Below are positions 1 to 6,219 of a DNA stretch of 12,313 nucleotides, piece after piece; within the stretch, counting starts at the first letter, position 1; the number at the start of each line of letters is the position of its first letter. Below the pieces are notes generated by a model. It did no database searches, was not told where the DNA came from, and saw nothing but the letters and a program-made list of their open reading frames with translations. A program made the position numbers and the translations under genes. The DNA comes from Piscibacillus sp052246295. GTDB taxonomy: Bacteria > Bacillota > Bacilli > Bacillales > Alkalibacillaceae. Where the stretch lies: the NCBI GenBank assembly GCA_052246295.1, contig JBQQCO010000039.1; one strand, written 5' to 3'.

Positions 1-7
1 TACATAG

Positions 8-122
8 TCCGGTGGCGATAGCAGAGAGGTCACACCTGTTCCCATGCCGAACACAGAAGTTAAGCTCTCTAGCGCCGATGGTAATTGGGGTGTTTCCCCT
101 GTGAGAGTAGGACGCTGCCGGG
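8..122 (+). rRNA. rrf: 5S ribosomal RNA
   Basis: This is the 5S rRNA of the large ribosomal subunit. The sequence GGTGGCGATAGC near the start, the CCCATGCCGAACAC block and the GTGAGAGTAGGACG block are the conserved Bacillus 5S segments. The ends pair to make helix I (CCGGTGGCG at 9-17 with CGCTGCCGG at 113-121). The window therefore opens at the tail of an rRNA operon, with the 23S gene lying to the left. Exact mature ends are good to a few bases. Confidence 0.97.
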
Positions 123-130
123 CAATTTTA

Positions 131-160
131 ATTAAAATATTAACTTATTTTAATTTTTTT
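131..160 (+). terminator. weak AT-only hairpin with T tract after 5S
   Basis: ATTAAAAT (131-138) can pair with ATTTTAAT (147-154), and a run of Ts follows. The stem has no G or C, so it would be weak and may allow readthrough from the rRNA operon into the tRNA genes. It could also be chance in AT-rich DNA. Confidence 0.3.
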
Positions 161-183
161 ATCTCAATAAATTATGGTAGAAT
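155..183 (+). promoter_or_regulatory. possible extended -10 promoter for the tRNA array
   Basis: TAGAAT at 178-183 is preceded by TGG, which gives a TGn extended -10 element about 38 bases before tRNA-Asn. The -35 region is only T-rich. The array may instead, or also, be read from the rRNA promoter. Confidence 0.3.
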
Positions 184-220
184 ACATATTAACCATAATA
201 ATGATGACATTTATTAAGAT

Positions 221-295
221 TCCAGCGTAGCTCAGTGGTAGAGCAATCGGCTGTTAACCGATCGGTCGCAGGTTCGAATCCTGCCGCTGGAGCCA
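221..295 (+). tRNA. tRNA-Asn (GTT)
   Basis: The cloverleaf is complete. The acceptor TCCAGCG pairs with CGCTGGA, the T arm carries GGTTCGAATCC, and the anticodon loop is CTGTTAA with anticodon GTT. The 3' CCA is encoded. It is the first gene of the array behind 5S. Confidence 0.97.
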
Positions 296-304
296 TTTTT
301 ATGC

Positions 305-377
305 GCTTCCTTAGCTCAGTCGGTAGAGCGCAGCCATGGTAAGGCTGAGGTCACCGGTTCAAGCCCGGTAGGAAGCT
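305..377 (+). tRNA. tRNA-Thr (GGT)
   Basis: The acceptor GCTTCCT pairs perfectly with AGGAAGC at 370-376. The anticodon stem CAGCC/GGCTG encloses the loop ATGGTAA, anticodon GGT. Unlike the other tRNAs here, no CCA follows the discriminator base (TTTG follows), so the tail must be added after transcription. Confidence 0.95.
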
Positions 378-425
378 TTGGCAAAGAACATAAACTTTTT
401 CAATAGATGATAAACTTCTTAGTTT

Positions 426-500
426 GGCCCGTTGGTCAAGTGGTTAAGACACCGCCCTTTCACGGCGGTAACACGGGTTCGAATCCCGTACGGGTCACCA
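426..500 (+). tRNA. tRNA-Glu (TTC)
   Basis: The acceptor GGCCCGT pairs with ACGGGTC. The anticodon stem is ACCGCC/GGCGGT with loop CTTTCAC, giving anticodon TTC. The T arm is GGGTTCGAATCCC and CCA is encoded. Confidence 0.97.
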
Positions 501-512
501 CTTAATTAATAT

Positions 513-588
513 GGAGGATTAGCTCAGCTGGGAGAGCACTTGCCTTACAAGCAAGGGGTCGGTGGTTCGAGCCCGCCATCCTCCACCA
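513..588 (+). tRNA. tRNA-Val (TAC)
   Basis: The acceptor GGAGGAT pairs with ATCCTCC. The anticodon stem CTTGC/GCAAG encloses CTTACAA, giving anticodon TAC. CCA is encoded. Confidence 0.97.
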
Positions 589-604
589 CTTAAATTTAAT
601 CATT

Positions 605-681
605 GCCGGCCTAGCTCAATCTGGCAGAGCAACTGACTTGTAATCAGTAGGTTGGGGGTTCGAGTCCCTCGGCCGGCACCA
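605..681 (+). tRNA. tRNA-Thr (TGT)
   Basis: The acceptor GCCGGCC pairs with GGCCGGC. The anticodon stem ACTGA/TCAGT encloses CTTGTAA, giving anticodon TGT. CCA is encoded. It is a second threonine isoacceptor, complementing the GGT gene earlier in the array. Confidence 0.97.
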
Positions 682-691
682 CCAGTCATTT

Positions 692-776
692 GGAGGGGTA
701 GCGAAGTGGCTAAACGCGGCGGACTGTAAATCCGCTCCCTCAGGGTTCGGGAGTTCGAATCTCTCCCCCTCCACCA
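692..776 (+). tRNA. tRNA-Tyr (GTA)
   Basis: This is a class II tRNA of 85 bases with a long variable arm (CTCCCTCAGGGTTCGGGAG region). The acceptor GGAGGGG pairs with CCCCTCC, the anticodon is GTA within CTGTAAA, and CCA is encoded. Confidence 0.97.
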
Positions 777-789
777 TTTTTAAAATGAT

Positions 790-864
790 TGGGCCATAGC
801 CAAGCGGTAAGGCAACGGGTTTTGGTCTCGTGATGCCCAGGTTCGAATCCTGGTGGCCCAGCCA
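790..864 (+). tRNA. tRNA-Gln (TTG)
   Basis: The acceptor TGGGCCA pairs with TGGCCCA. The anticodon is TTG within the loop TTTTGGT. The T arm is CAGGTTCGAATCCTG and CCA is encoded. Confidence 0.97.
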
Positions 865-927
865 TTTTATTTTTTTATGGATAAAATTCATGTAGAAGTT
901 TAGAATATGTAGGAATAATTATTATTA

Positions 928-1047
928 GAGCCATTAGCTCAGTTGGTAGAGCAAAACCGTAAACTTCATTGAGAAACTTCAATGTAGGTTTCTCCGAGGA
1001 GCGTAAGCGTCGCCGAGATAACTTGCAACGCAACGAGCATCTGACTT
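928..1047 (+). pseudogene. broken tRNA-Lys interrupted by about 81 bp
   Basis: Bases 928-953 are identical to the first 26 bases of the intact tRNA-Lys at 1081. The match stops after GAGCA and resumes at a second GAGCA (1035-1039), running through TCTGACTT to 1047. It then stops for good before the anticodon is complete, so the anticodon loop, variable loop, T arm and 3' acceptor strand are missing. The interrupting bases 954-1034 include a hairpin, CATTGA (967-972) with TCAATG (979-984) and AAAC (961-964) with GTTT (988-991). No functional tRNA can form. The GAGCA copies could be a target duplication or the footprint of a recombination between the two Lys copies. Confidence 0.85.
949..1039. 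repeat. GAGCA direct repeats bounding an 81-bp insert
   Basis: GAGCA occurs at 949-953 and 1035-1039, flanking a segment foreign to the tRNA. The segment contains a hairpin at 961-991 and a GC-richer part around 993-1016. It codes for nothing obvious. It may be a very small insertion element, but clear terminal inverted repeats were not found. Confidence 0.45.
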
Positions 1048-1080
1048 AACATTTTTATAAATAGAACAAATTCATTTTAG

Positions 1081-1156
1081 GAGCCATTAGCTCAGTTGGT
1101 AGAGCATCTGACTTTTAATCAGAGGGTCGGAGGTTCGAATCCTCCATGGCTCACCA
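1081..1156 (+). tRNA. tRNA-Lys (TTT)
   Basis: The acceptor GAGCCAT pairs with ATGGCTC. The anticodon stem CTGA/TCAG region encloses CTTTTAA, giving anticodon TTT. The T arm is GGAGGTTCGAATCCTCC and CCA is encoded. It is the intact copy beside the interrupted Lys remnant. Confidence 0.97.
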
Positions 1157-1174
1157 TTACATAACTTAACTGAA

Positions 1175-1250
1175 GGGGCCTTAGCTCAGCTGGGAGAGCG
1201 CCTGCTTTGCACGCAGGAGGTCAGCGGTTCGATCCCGCTAGGCTCCACCA
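1175..1250 (+). tRNA. tRNA-Ala (TGC)
   Basis: The acceptor GGGGCCT pairs with AGGCTCC with one G-T pair. The anticodon loop is TTTGCAC, giving anticodon TGC. CCA is encoded. It is the last tRNA of the array. Confidence 0.97.
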
Positions 1251-1271
1251 TATCAGTTACCAAAGTTGTTT

Positions 1272-1300
1272 CCTGCCAATATCGGGGAGCAGCTTTTTTT
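1272..1300 (+). terminator. probable terminator of the rRNA/tRNA transcript
   Basis: CTGC (1273-1276) can pair with GCAG (1289-1292), with possible extra CC/GG pairs inside. Seven Ts follow directly at 1294-1300. The stem is short, but its position just after the last tRNA fits. Confidence 0.5.
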
Positions 1301-1314
1301 ATTGTGAGATTTTA

Positions 1315-1366
1315 ATTACTATTAGTTGAGCTTCTCATCAATTACTATTAGTTGAGCTTTTCATCA
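1315..1366. repeat. 26-bp tandem duplication
   Basis: Two adjacent 26-base units (1315-1340 and 1341-1366) begin ATTACTATTAGTTGAGC and end CATCA. They differ at one base (C or T at unit position 20). They look like a recent slippage duplication and contain no gene. Confidence 0.9.
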
Positions 1367-1380
1367 GGGCCCCTAATAAA

Positions 1381-1500
1381 TTTATGGGGAAAAATCCTGT
1401 TTTATGGGGAATTTTTTTAATATATGGGGAAAAATTTTAATTTATGAGGAAAATATAAATTATATGGGGAAAAATTAAAATATATGGGGAAAACTACAAT
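1381..1500. repeat. six 20-bp repeats carrying TATGGGGA
   Basis: Units begin at 1381, 1401, 1421, 1441, 1461 and 1481 with an exact 20-bp period. Each starts TTTATGGGGA or TATATGGGGA (one has TATGAGGA), followed by an A-rich then variable half. The conserved 10-base core and drifting spacer halves look like an array of protein-binding sites rather than simple slippage. The array is non-coding and sits between the tRNA array and the arginase promoter. Confidence 0.9.
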
Positions 1501-1583
1501 TTTCGACATGCACCTGCCCAACATTTTTAAAAAGAACAACCACCTACAACTTATATTTATTATTAACCCCACCATGTCAAGCT

Positions 1584-1597
1584 TGTAATCGCTTTCA
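1584..1597 (+). promoter_or_regulatory. cre box (CcpA operator)
   Basis: TGTAATCGCTTTCA fits the Bacillus cre consensus TGWAANCGNTNWCA at every defined position. CcpA-controlled operators are known on arginine-catabolic genes in Bacillus. Here the site lies about 100 bp before the arginase start and roughly 67-80 bases upstream of the predicted transcription start. Carbon catabolite control is inferred. Confidence 0.75.
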
Positions 1598-1599
1598 AA

Positions 1600-1617
1600 T
1601 TTGCATATTTATTCATG
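1600..1617 (-). promoter_or_regulatory. ARG box (AhrC/ArgR operator)
   Basis: Read on the minus strand, the site is CATGAATAAATATGCAAA. It matches 16 of 18 positions of the ARG-box consensus I recall for Bacillus AhrC, CATGAATAAAAATKCAAK. It sits two bases after the cre box and about 47-64 bases before the predicted start of transcription, a position that suits activation. AhrC activates the roc catabolic operons in B. subtilis, so arginine induction of this arginase is a reasonable inference. Confidence 0.7.
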
Positions 1618-1628
1618 ATTTTGCCCAG

Positions 1629-1657
1629 TTGAACCATCCTATACTTATGGATAAAAT
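1629..1657 (+). promoter_or_regulatory. sigma-A promoter of the arginase gene
   Basis: TTGAAC (1629-1634) and TAAAAT (1652-1657) are separated by 17 bases. They match sigma-A hexamers at 4 of 6 and 5 of 6 positions, and transcription would start near 1664. I found no -24/-12 element, so this arginase does not look sigma-54 (SigL) dependent, unlike the B. subtilis rocDEF operon. Confidence 0.55.
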
Positions 1658-1684
1658 TGTTTCAGATACAAGGGGGTAATAGTC

Positions 1685-2587
1685 ATGAATCAAACATTAG
1701 GAATAATCGGTGCTCCAATAACAATTGCTCAGCCTAATATGGGAGTGGATTTAGGTCCAGATTCGTTACGTCATGCTGGACTGATTAACAGGTTATTAAA
1801 TTTAGACTTAAAGTTAAATGATTATGGTAATGTGTCGGTGCCTATGAAAGGTACTGATCAAATAGATCCTGAAACAAAGTTAAAAAACTTAGAAGAAGTC
1901 GCAAGTGGAAATGAAACTATCGCTAATAAAGTTAAAGAAATTAAAAGTAAGGGTAATTTTCCACTAATTCTAGGTGGAGATCATAGTGTTGCGATTGGTA
2001 CGATTGCTGGTTTACATAGTTATTATAAGAATATGGGTGTGATTTGGTTCGATGCTCATCCTGATTTGAACACAGGTAATATCTCTCCTTCTGGAAATAT
2101 CCATGGCATGTCATTAGCTGCTAGCATTGGGATTGGACATGATCGACTAATCAATATGAACGGTACAGCACCTAAGGTTAATCCTAAGAATGTCGTTATT
2201 ATTGGAGCGCGGTCTATTGATGAGGGAGAAAAAGAGATTATTCAAGAACATGGCATTAAAGTTTATACAATGCATGATATCGAAAAACTTGGTATGGATT
2301 ATGTCATGAAAAAAGCGATTCAATATCTAGAAGAACGAACAGATGGTGTTCATTTAAGCTTTGATGTGGATGGTATAGACCCTGCTCATACACCTGGTAC
2401 CGGGACTCCAGTTGAAGGGGGCCCGTCTTATCGGGAGACTCGATGTGCGATGCAGTTGCTACACGAGTCAAAATTGTTAACATCAGCTGAAGTCGTGGAA
2501 GTGAACCCGCTATTAGATAATCAAAATAAAACGGCAGAAGTAGCCGTAGATATGTTAGCAGCACTGTTTGGTGAAAAATATTTATAG
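1685..2587 (+). CDS. rocF: arginase
   Basis: Arginase hydrolyses L-arginine to ornithine and urea in the cytoplasm, the entry step of arginine catabolism. The 300-residue length is typical of Bacillus arginases (about 299). All ureohydrolase signatures are present: GGDHS with His100, DAHPDLN with Asp123, His125 and Asp127, and SFDVDGIDP with Asp227 and Asp229. Together these supply the two-manganese site. His140 and Glu272 occupy the expected catalytic and substrate positions. The ATG follows AAGGGGG at 1670-1676 with good spacing. The gene is a single unit with its own promoter, cre and ARG boxes upstream and a terminator downstream. It lies beside sigW rather than inside a rocDEF operon. 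A guanidine-specific relative such as agmatinase is less likely, because length and motifs fit arginase best. Confidence 0.95.
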   Translation: MNQTLGIIGAPITIAQPNMGVDLGPDSLRHAGLINRLLNLDLKLNDYGNVSVPMKGTDQIDPETKLKNLEEVASGNETIANKVKEIKSKGNFPLILGGDHSVAIGTIAGLHSYYKNMGVIWFDAHPDLNTGNISPSGNIHGMSLAASIGIGHDRLINMNGTAPKVNPKNVVIIGARSIDEGEKEIIQEHGIKVYTMHDIEKLGMDYVMKKAIQYLEERTDGVHLSFDVDGIDPAHTPGTGTPVEGGPSYRETRCAMQLLHESKLLTSAEVVEVNPLLDNQNKTAEVAVDMLAALFGEKYL

Positions 2588-2591
2588 ATTT

Positions 2592-2630
2592 AAAGCTGAA
2601 ACGTTAATGTTAAGCGTTTCAGCTTTTTCT
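2592..2630 (+). terminator. arginase terminator
   Basis: AAAGCTGAAACG (2592-2603) pairs perfectly with CGTTTCAGCTTT (2615-2626), with an 11-base loop and a T-rich tail. It separates arginase transcription from sigW. Confidence 0.9.
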
Positions 2631-2696
2631 ATTGAATAAATTATCTTGAATTCAAATTTTATTTTTGTAAATTTTAGGTATAATGGAAGGGTAAGT

Positions 2697-2765
2697 CGGT
2701 CATGCTTAAAAGTTTTATAAAAAAATGAAACCTTATATAGGTTGAGTCGTATTAATGCATGACCG
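2697..2765. repeat. 9-bp inverted repeat around the sigW promoter
   Basis: CGGTCATGC (2697-2705) is the exact reverse complement of GCATGACCG (2757-2765). The arms enclose the whole sigma-W promoter. Such arms might be an operator or a secondary structure in readthrough RNA; chance is not excluded. Confidence 0.5.
2726..2751 (+). promoter_or_regulatory. autoregulatory sigma-W promoter
   Basis: TGAAAC (2726-2731), 16 bases, then CGTA (2748-2751) is a perfect match to the sigma-W -35/-10 consensus of Bacillus. Transcription should begin around 2758-2760. SigW thus drives its own operon, as in B. subtilis. A separate TATAAT at 2679-2684 lacks a convincing -35. Confidence 0.93.
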
Positions 2766-2778
2766 CATTTAAATGCGG
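2763..2778. repeat. 16-bp perfect palindrome in the sigW leader
   Basis: CCGCATTTAAATGCGG is fully self-complementary. In the mRNA it would form a 6-bp stem with a TTAA loop within a few bases of the predicted 5' end. Its 3' arm runs into the GGGGG ribosome-binding site (2777-2781) of sigW, so it could restrict translation or protect the 5' end. Confidence 0.6.
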
Positions 2779-2787
2779 GGGACAAAT

Positions 2788-3360
2788 ATGGATTTTAGAC
2801 TTGCTCAGTTAATTAAACAAGTTAAAAAAGGTAACCATGAAGCTTTTGGTGAGATCATTGAACATTACCAGCATGGCATATACCAACATTGTTATCGTAT
2901 GCTGGGGAACCATCATGATGCACAAGAAATGACTCAAGAGACGTTTGTTAGAGCTTATACAAGTATCCAATCATTTAAACAGAAAAACAAATTCGCACCT
3001 TGGTTATATCGGATTGCGACTAATTTAAGCATTGATTGGATGAGAAAGAAAAAACCTTTACATATACTAGATCAACCTATTAGTGATGATTATAATAGCA
3101 CATATGTCGATCAAATTATTCAAGAAGGTCCAACACCTGAAGAAAGTGTTCAAGATCAAGAGTTGAATAATACCATTCAACAGGCGATTTTAGAATTGCC
3201 TTCTAAGTATCGGGCTGTGATTGTGCTAAAATATGTTAGGGATTTATCGTTAGAAGAGATAGCGGAGACTTTAGATTTACCTGTGGGAACTGTTAAGACC
3301 CACCTTCATAGAGGGAGAGAGGCTTTAAGAAAAAGTCTTGTTAAGACCATTAGGAGCTGA
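2788..3360 (+). CDS. sigW: ECF sigma factor SigW
   Basis: SigW is the extracytoplasmic-function sigma factor that directs RNA polymerase to envelope-stress and antimicrobial-resistance genes. The 190-residue protein has sigma region 2 at about 20-90 (DAQEMTQETFVRAY, then WLYRIATNLSIDWMRKKK for -10 recognition). Region 4 lies at about 130-185, with LSLEEIAETLDLPVGTVKTHLHRGREALR as the helix-turn-helix for the -35. The start at 2788 is chosen because GGGGG at 2777-2781 lies at the right distance and the length matches B. subtilis SigW (187). An in-frame ATG at 2773 lies before that ribosome site. It is followed at once by its anti-sigma gene rsiW, and the operon carries a perfect sigma-W promoter, which fixes the identity. 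Confidence 0.95.
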   Translation: MDFRLAQLIKQVKKGNHEAFGEIIEHYQHGIYQHCYRMLGNHHDAQEMTQETFVRAYTSIQSFKQKNKFAPWLYRIATNLSIDWMRKKKPLHILDQPISDDYNSTYVDQIIQEGPTPEESVQDQELNNTIQQAILELPSKYRAVIVLKYVRDLSLEEIAETLDLPVGTVKTHLHRGREALRKSLVKTIRS

Positions 3361-3366
3361 TTGAAG

Positions 3367-4011
3367 ATGGCGTGTAACCACATTTTCGAGGAAGAGTTAC
3401 ATCGATTATTGATTCATGAATTATCTCATGATGAAGAGAATTGCTTAAAAAAGCATTTAATGGAATGTAAAGAATGTCAGGGGCACTATCAAGAATTAAA
3501 GAAAGTAGATCAGCAGTTATCTGAGCTACAAGAGGTAGAAGCCCCTAAAAATTTAAAACAGAATATATTAAACCAACTACCAAAGGATTCAAAAGTAAAG
3601 AAAGTCTCAAAAACGGTTAAAGAACATCCACTCATTTCAGCAGCAGTTGTGTTCTTTGTGATGCTGTTCACTTCAACAATGAGTAGTTTCCATTCCAATC
3701 AACAATTGTCCTTATCTAAGCATGAAGGGGTAATTACGGAAGGTGATCGTGTTATTATCCCAGAAGGTCAAGTAATTGAGGGAGATTTTATTGTTCGAAA
3801 TGCAGAAGTTGTGCTAGAAGGTAAAATTAAAGGAAATTTAACTCTAGTAAATAGTCAAATCATCGAGACTGGCGCTCATTACGATTATCGAGTGGCTAAT
3901 TGGACGCATCATGTGGAAGGAAAAGTTGTAGAAATCGATCAATATTTTGCTTGGATGTATCATCGCGCTGAAAATGAGTTCAAAAACTTTCTATCATTTG
4001 TTACCCCATAA
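3367..4011 (+). CDS. rsiW: anti-sigma-W factor RsiW
   Basis: RsiW is a membrane-bound anti-sigma factor that holds SigW inactive until stress triggers cleavage, by PrsW and then RasP in B. subtilis. The 214-residue protein begins with a zinc-binding anti-sigma domain, with Cys3, His30, Cys34 and Cys37 (HLMECKEC) in the order of the family. One transmembrane segment lies at about 88-108 (PLISAAVVFFVMLFTSTM). The outer part carries IPEGQVIEGDFIVRNAEVVLEGKI, resembling the exported domain of Bacillus RsiW. I place the start at ATG 3367, 10 bases after AGGAG (3352-3356), because Cys3 then falls at the expected place. A TTG at 3361 is also possible. Only six bases separate it from the sigW stop, so the two are translationally linked. 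Confidence 0.93.
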   Translation: MACNHIFEEELHRLLIHELSHDEENCLKKHLMECKECQGHYQELKKVDQQLSELQEVEAPKNLKQNILNQLPKDSKVKKVSKTVKEHPLISAAVVFFVMLFTSTMSSFHSNQQLSLSKHEGVITEGDRVIIPEGQVIEGDFIVRNAEVVLEGKIKGNLTLVNSQIIETGAHYDYRVANWTHHVEGKVVEIDQYFAWMYHRAENEFKNFLSFVTP

Positions 4012-4045
4012 CGTTTAGCAGATCATGCTAGACGTTTTATTTTTG
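4010..4045 (+). terminator. terminator after rsiW
   Basis: AACGTTTAGCA (4010-4020) pairs with TGCTAGACGTT (4026-4036), an 11-bp stem with one G-T pair and a 5-base loop, followed by TTATTTTT. The stem begins inside the rsiW stop codon. It limits sigma-W transcription entering cdaA. Confidence 0.88.
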
Positions 4046-4067
4046 CCATTATAGAGAAAACAATTTA

Positions 4068-4076
4068 TGCTATAAT
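4068..4076 (+). promoter_or_regulatory. extended -10 promoter of cdaA
   Basis: TGCTATAAT combines a TGn extension with a perfect TATAAT (4071-4076). No good -35 is present at 17 bases, as is common for extended -10 promoters. Transcription would start near 4083, so cdaA, cdaR and glmM need not depend on sigma-W. Confidence 0.6.
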
Positions 4077-4134
4077 TATAGTGGAATATAATGTAGTATT
4101 GGAAAGAAATATAGTCTTAAGGGTGTGTGGCATA

Positions 4135-4956
4135 GTGTGGGAAGACTTTGACCTATTACAAGTGCTCGGAATCGTACTGGACATTGCCGTCGTATGGTTC
4201 GTTATATATAAATTATTTACGTTAATACGTGGAACGAAAGCCGTACAGCTATTAAAAGGGATTTTTGTTGTCATCGCTATATGGTTTTTCAGTTCTATAT
4301 TGGGATTAACAACAGTTCAATGGTTAGTCCGCCAAGCCATTGATTGGGGTTTCCTCGCTGTCATTATCCTATTCCAACCTGAAATTCGTCGTGCTTTGGA
4401 ACAACTTGGGCGTGGTAGTCTCTTCTCGCGTCACTCTCACTCACAAGAGAAAGCCATTAATGAAACGATTGATGCTATTATTAGTTCTTGTAAATATATG
4501 AGTAAACGCCGTATAGGTGCACTCATTACAATTGAACGTGAGACAGGGATGAGTGAATACGTAGAGACGGGTATTAATGTGAATGGTAAATTGACGAGCG
4601 AGTTACTGACGAATATATTTATGCCGAATGCTCCGTTACATGATGGAGCTGTGATTATTAAAGAAGATGAAATTGTCGCTGCTGCTTGCTATTTACCATT
4701 AAGTGAAAGTCCATTTATTTCAAAAGAATTAGGAACACGTCACCGTGCAGCCATGGGGGTTAGTGAAGTAACCGATGCCCTTACCATTGTTGTGTCCGAA
4801 GAAACCGGTATGATATCGGCGACTAAAAACGGAGAATTACACCGAAAATTAGAAGAGGATGATCTAAGAAAGATGTTAACGAAGGAGTTGCATGCAGCTC
4901 AGGAGACTAGTAAGTCGTGGAACTGGAGGGGGAAGATGAATGGAAAAGTGGATTAA
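4135..4956 (+). CDS. cdaA: diadenylate cyclase CdaA
   Basis: CdaA (also DacA or YbbP) joins two ATP molecules into cyclic di-AMP, the second messenger that controls potassium and osmolyte uptake and wall homeostasis. Three hydrophobic segments lie in the first 85 residues. The cytoplasmic DAC domain spans about 100-245, with the catalytic LHDGAVI (Asp170-Ala172) and GTRHRAA (Arg202-Arg204) motifs intact. I choose GTG 4135, which gives 273 residues, the B. subtilis length, with AAGGG upstream. An in-frame GTG at 4081 would lie at or before the predicted transcription start and adds 18 non-conserved residues. The gene overlaps cdaR by 17 bases, so the cyclase and its regulator are coupled. Confidence 0.95.
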   Translation: MWEDFDLLQVLGIVLDIAVVWFVIYKLFTLIRGTKAVQLLKGIFVVIAIWFFSSILGLTTVQWLVRQAIDWGFLAVIILFQPEIRRALEQLGRGSLFSRHSHSQEKAINETIDAIISSCKYMSKRRIGALITIERETGMSEYVETGINVNGKLTSELLTNIFMPNAPLHDGAVIIKEDEIVAAACYLPLSESPFISKELGTRHRAAMGVSEVTDALTIVVSEETGMISATKNGELHRKLEEDDLRKMLTKELHAAQETSKSWNWRGKMNGKVD

Positions 4957-6178
4957 AAGCCCATGGTTCACACGGATTGTCTCACTATTTCTAGCATTGT
5001 TTTTATTTCTTACTGTTAACCTTGATGAGAACACTTCAAGGTCAGATGACCCTTTTCTATTCCCTCAAGGTACGACTGAAATGGAAACAATGGAGAACGT
5101 ACCACTGCAAGTTGACCTAGAAGAAGAACGTTATGTTGTCCGTGGAGTACCTGATACTGTTGAGGTTTCCATAGAAGGCCCTGTTAGCGTGGTAACACAA
5201 GCAGTTAGACAACGTAACTTTGATATATTTATTAATTTAAACGGATTGGAACCAGGGACGCATGAAGTTGACGTGCAACACCAAGGGATGTCGAGTCAAT
5301 TAAATGTATTTATACAACCTCAGACTATTGAAGTGACGATTGAAGAACGCTCAAGTGTTACACGACCTGTGGAGTTAGAATTTGTAGGTAGAAATGGTAC
5401 AGAGCTTTCTGAGGTGTTTGCATCATCGCCAACAATCAGTCCAGAAGAGGTTGAAATAACAGGCCCTAAATCCGAAATTGATAAAATTGGTATTGTAAAA
5501 GCGATTGTTGACTTTAACGACTTAACTGAAGATGGAAATGCACGGAACATTCCTGTTAAGGTATACGATCCGCAAGGAAATGAATTAAATGTATTTATTA
5601 ATCCATCAACAGTTAATATAGAGGCTGATGTCTCAATATCGGACAAGCGTTTGCCTTTAGAAACTGAGACAACCGGTGAATTGAGTGATGAACTAGTCCT
5701 AGAGGGAATTAATGTAACACCGGTTACTGCCACCATGTACGGTCCTGCAGAGACGTTAAGTGATATTGACCGAATTGAACCAATTATGATAGATTTAACA
5801 GAAATTAGTGAATCGATGACGTATGAGCATGAGCTTGATACGCCACCTGGTGTAAGAAAGGTTGAACCAGAGGCTGTATCAGTTGAAGTTGTCGTCGAAG
5901 AAGCTCAAGAAAGAGAAATAACAGACCTAGATATAGAAGTCGAAAATTTAACAGAGGGTAGGGACATAACATTTATTGATCCTGAGGAACCTGTTATTGA
6001 TGTCACGTTTATCGGCAAAGAATCTGACTTAGAAGAACTACAAGAAGAAGACATACGTATTTGGATTGATGTTTCCGAAACCATTGAAGGTGAAGTTTAT
6101 AAAAACATAGAGATTGATACACCAGATGGTATACGCTATAGAACAGACATAGAACGGGTCAGAGTCCGTATAGAATAA
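4940..6178 (+). CDS. cdaR: CdaA regulatory protein CdaR (YbbR domains)
   Basis: CdaR is a membrane-anchored, mostly extracytoplasmic protein that binds CdaA and tunes c-di-AMP synthesis. Residues 11-27 form one hydrophobic anchor. The rest divides into four YbbR repeats at about 52-136, 140-230, 236-320 and 326-412. Each is marked by a turn such as EGPVSVV (79), TGPKSEI (174), YGPAETL (267) and IGKESDL (358). The 412 residues are shorter than B. subtilis CdaR (about 480), mainly by lacking a C-terminal extension. The outer part is markedly acidic (runs such as EEAQERE and DLEELQEEDI), consistent with exposure to a salty or alkaline medium. GGAGGGGG at 4924-4931 is the ribosome site, inside cdaA. 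Confidence 0.93.
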   Translation: MEKWIKSPWFTRIVSLFLALFLFLTVNLDENTSRSDDPFLFPQGTTEMETMENVPLQVDLEEERYVVRGVPDTVEVSIEGPVSVVTQAVRQRNFDIFINLNGLEPGTHEVDVQHQGMSSQLNVFIQPQTIEVTIEERSSVTRPVELEFVGRNGTELSEVFASSPTISPEEVEITGPKSEIDKIGIVKAIVDFNDLTEDGNARNIPVKVYDPQGNELNVFINPSTVNIEADVSISDKRLPLETETTGELSDELVLEGINVTPVTATMYGPAETLSDIDRIEPIMIDLTEISESMTYEHELDTPPGVRKVEPEAVSVEVVVEEAQEREITDLDIEVENLTEGRDITFIDPEEPVIDVTFIGKESDLEELQEEDIRIWIDVSETIEGEVYKNIEIDTPDGIRYRTDIERVRVRIE

Positions 6179-6219
6179 ATCGATAAAGAAAACGTGAGAG
6201 TAAAAAGGAGCGAAAAGAT

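Noticed and set aside
616..891. A 91-codon antisense reading frame across the tRNA array
   Set aside because: It lies opposite tRNA-Thr, tRNA-Tyr and tRNA-Gln. Its peptide (RPRDSNPQP, GHQDSNLG) is the familiar false product of antisense tRNA sequence.
1381..1500. CRISPR array
   Set aside because: The repeats have a 20-bp total period with no spacer of the required length, and the variable part is about 10 bases, far too short for spacers.
2646..2684. Sigma-A promoter before sigW (TTGAAT and TATAAT)
   Set aside because: The spacing is 27 bases, far too long, and no better -35 was found; the sigma-W promoter downstream is convincing.
5320..5736. A 138-codon minus-strand frame inside cdaR, and similar frames inside cdaR/glmM (6038-6481), glmM (7176-7523) and glmS
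   Set aside because: They are shadows of well-supported genes with low-complexity Ser/Thr-rich or Leu/Tyr-rich products and no ribosome site.
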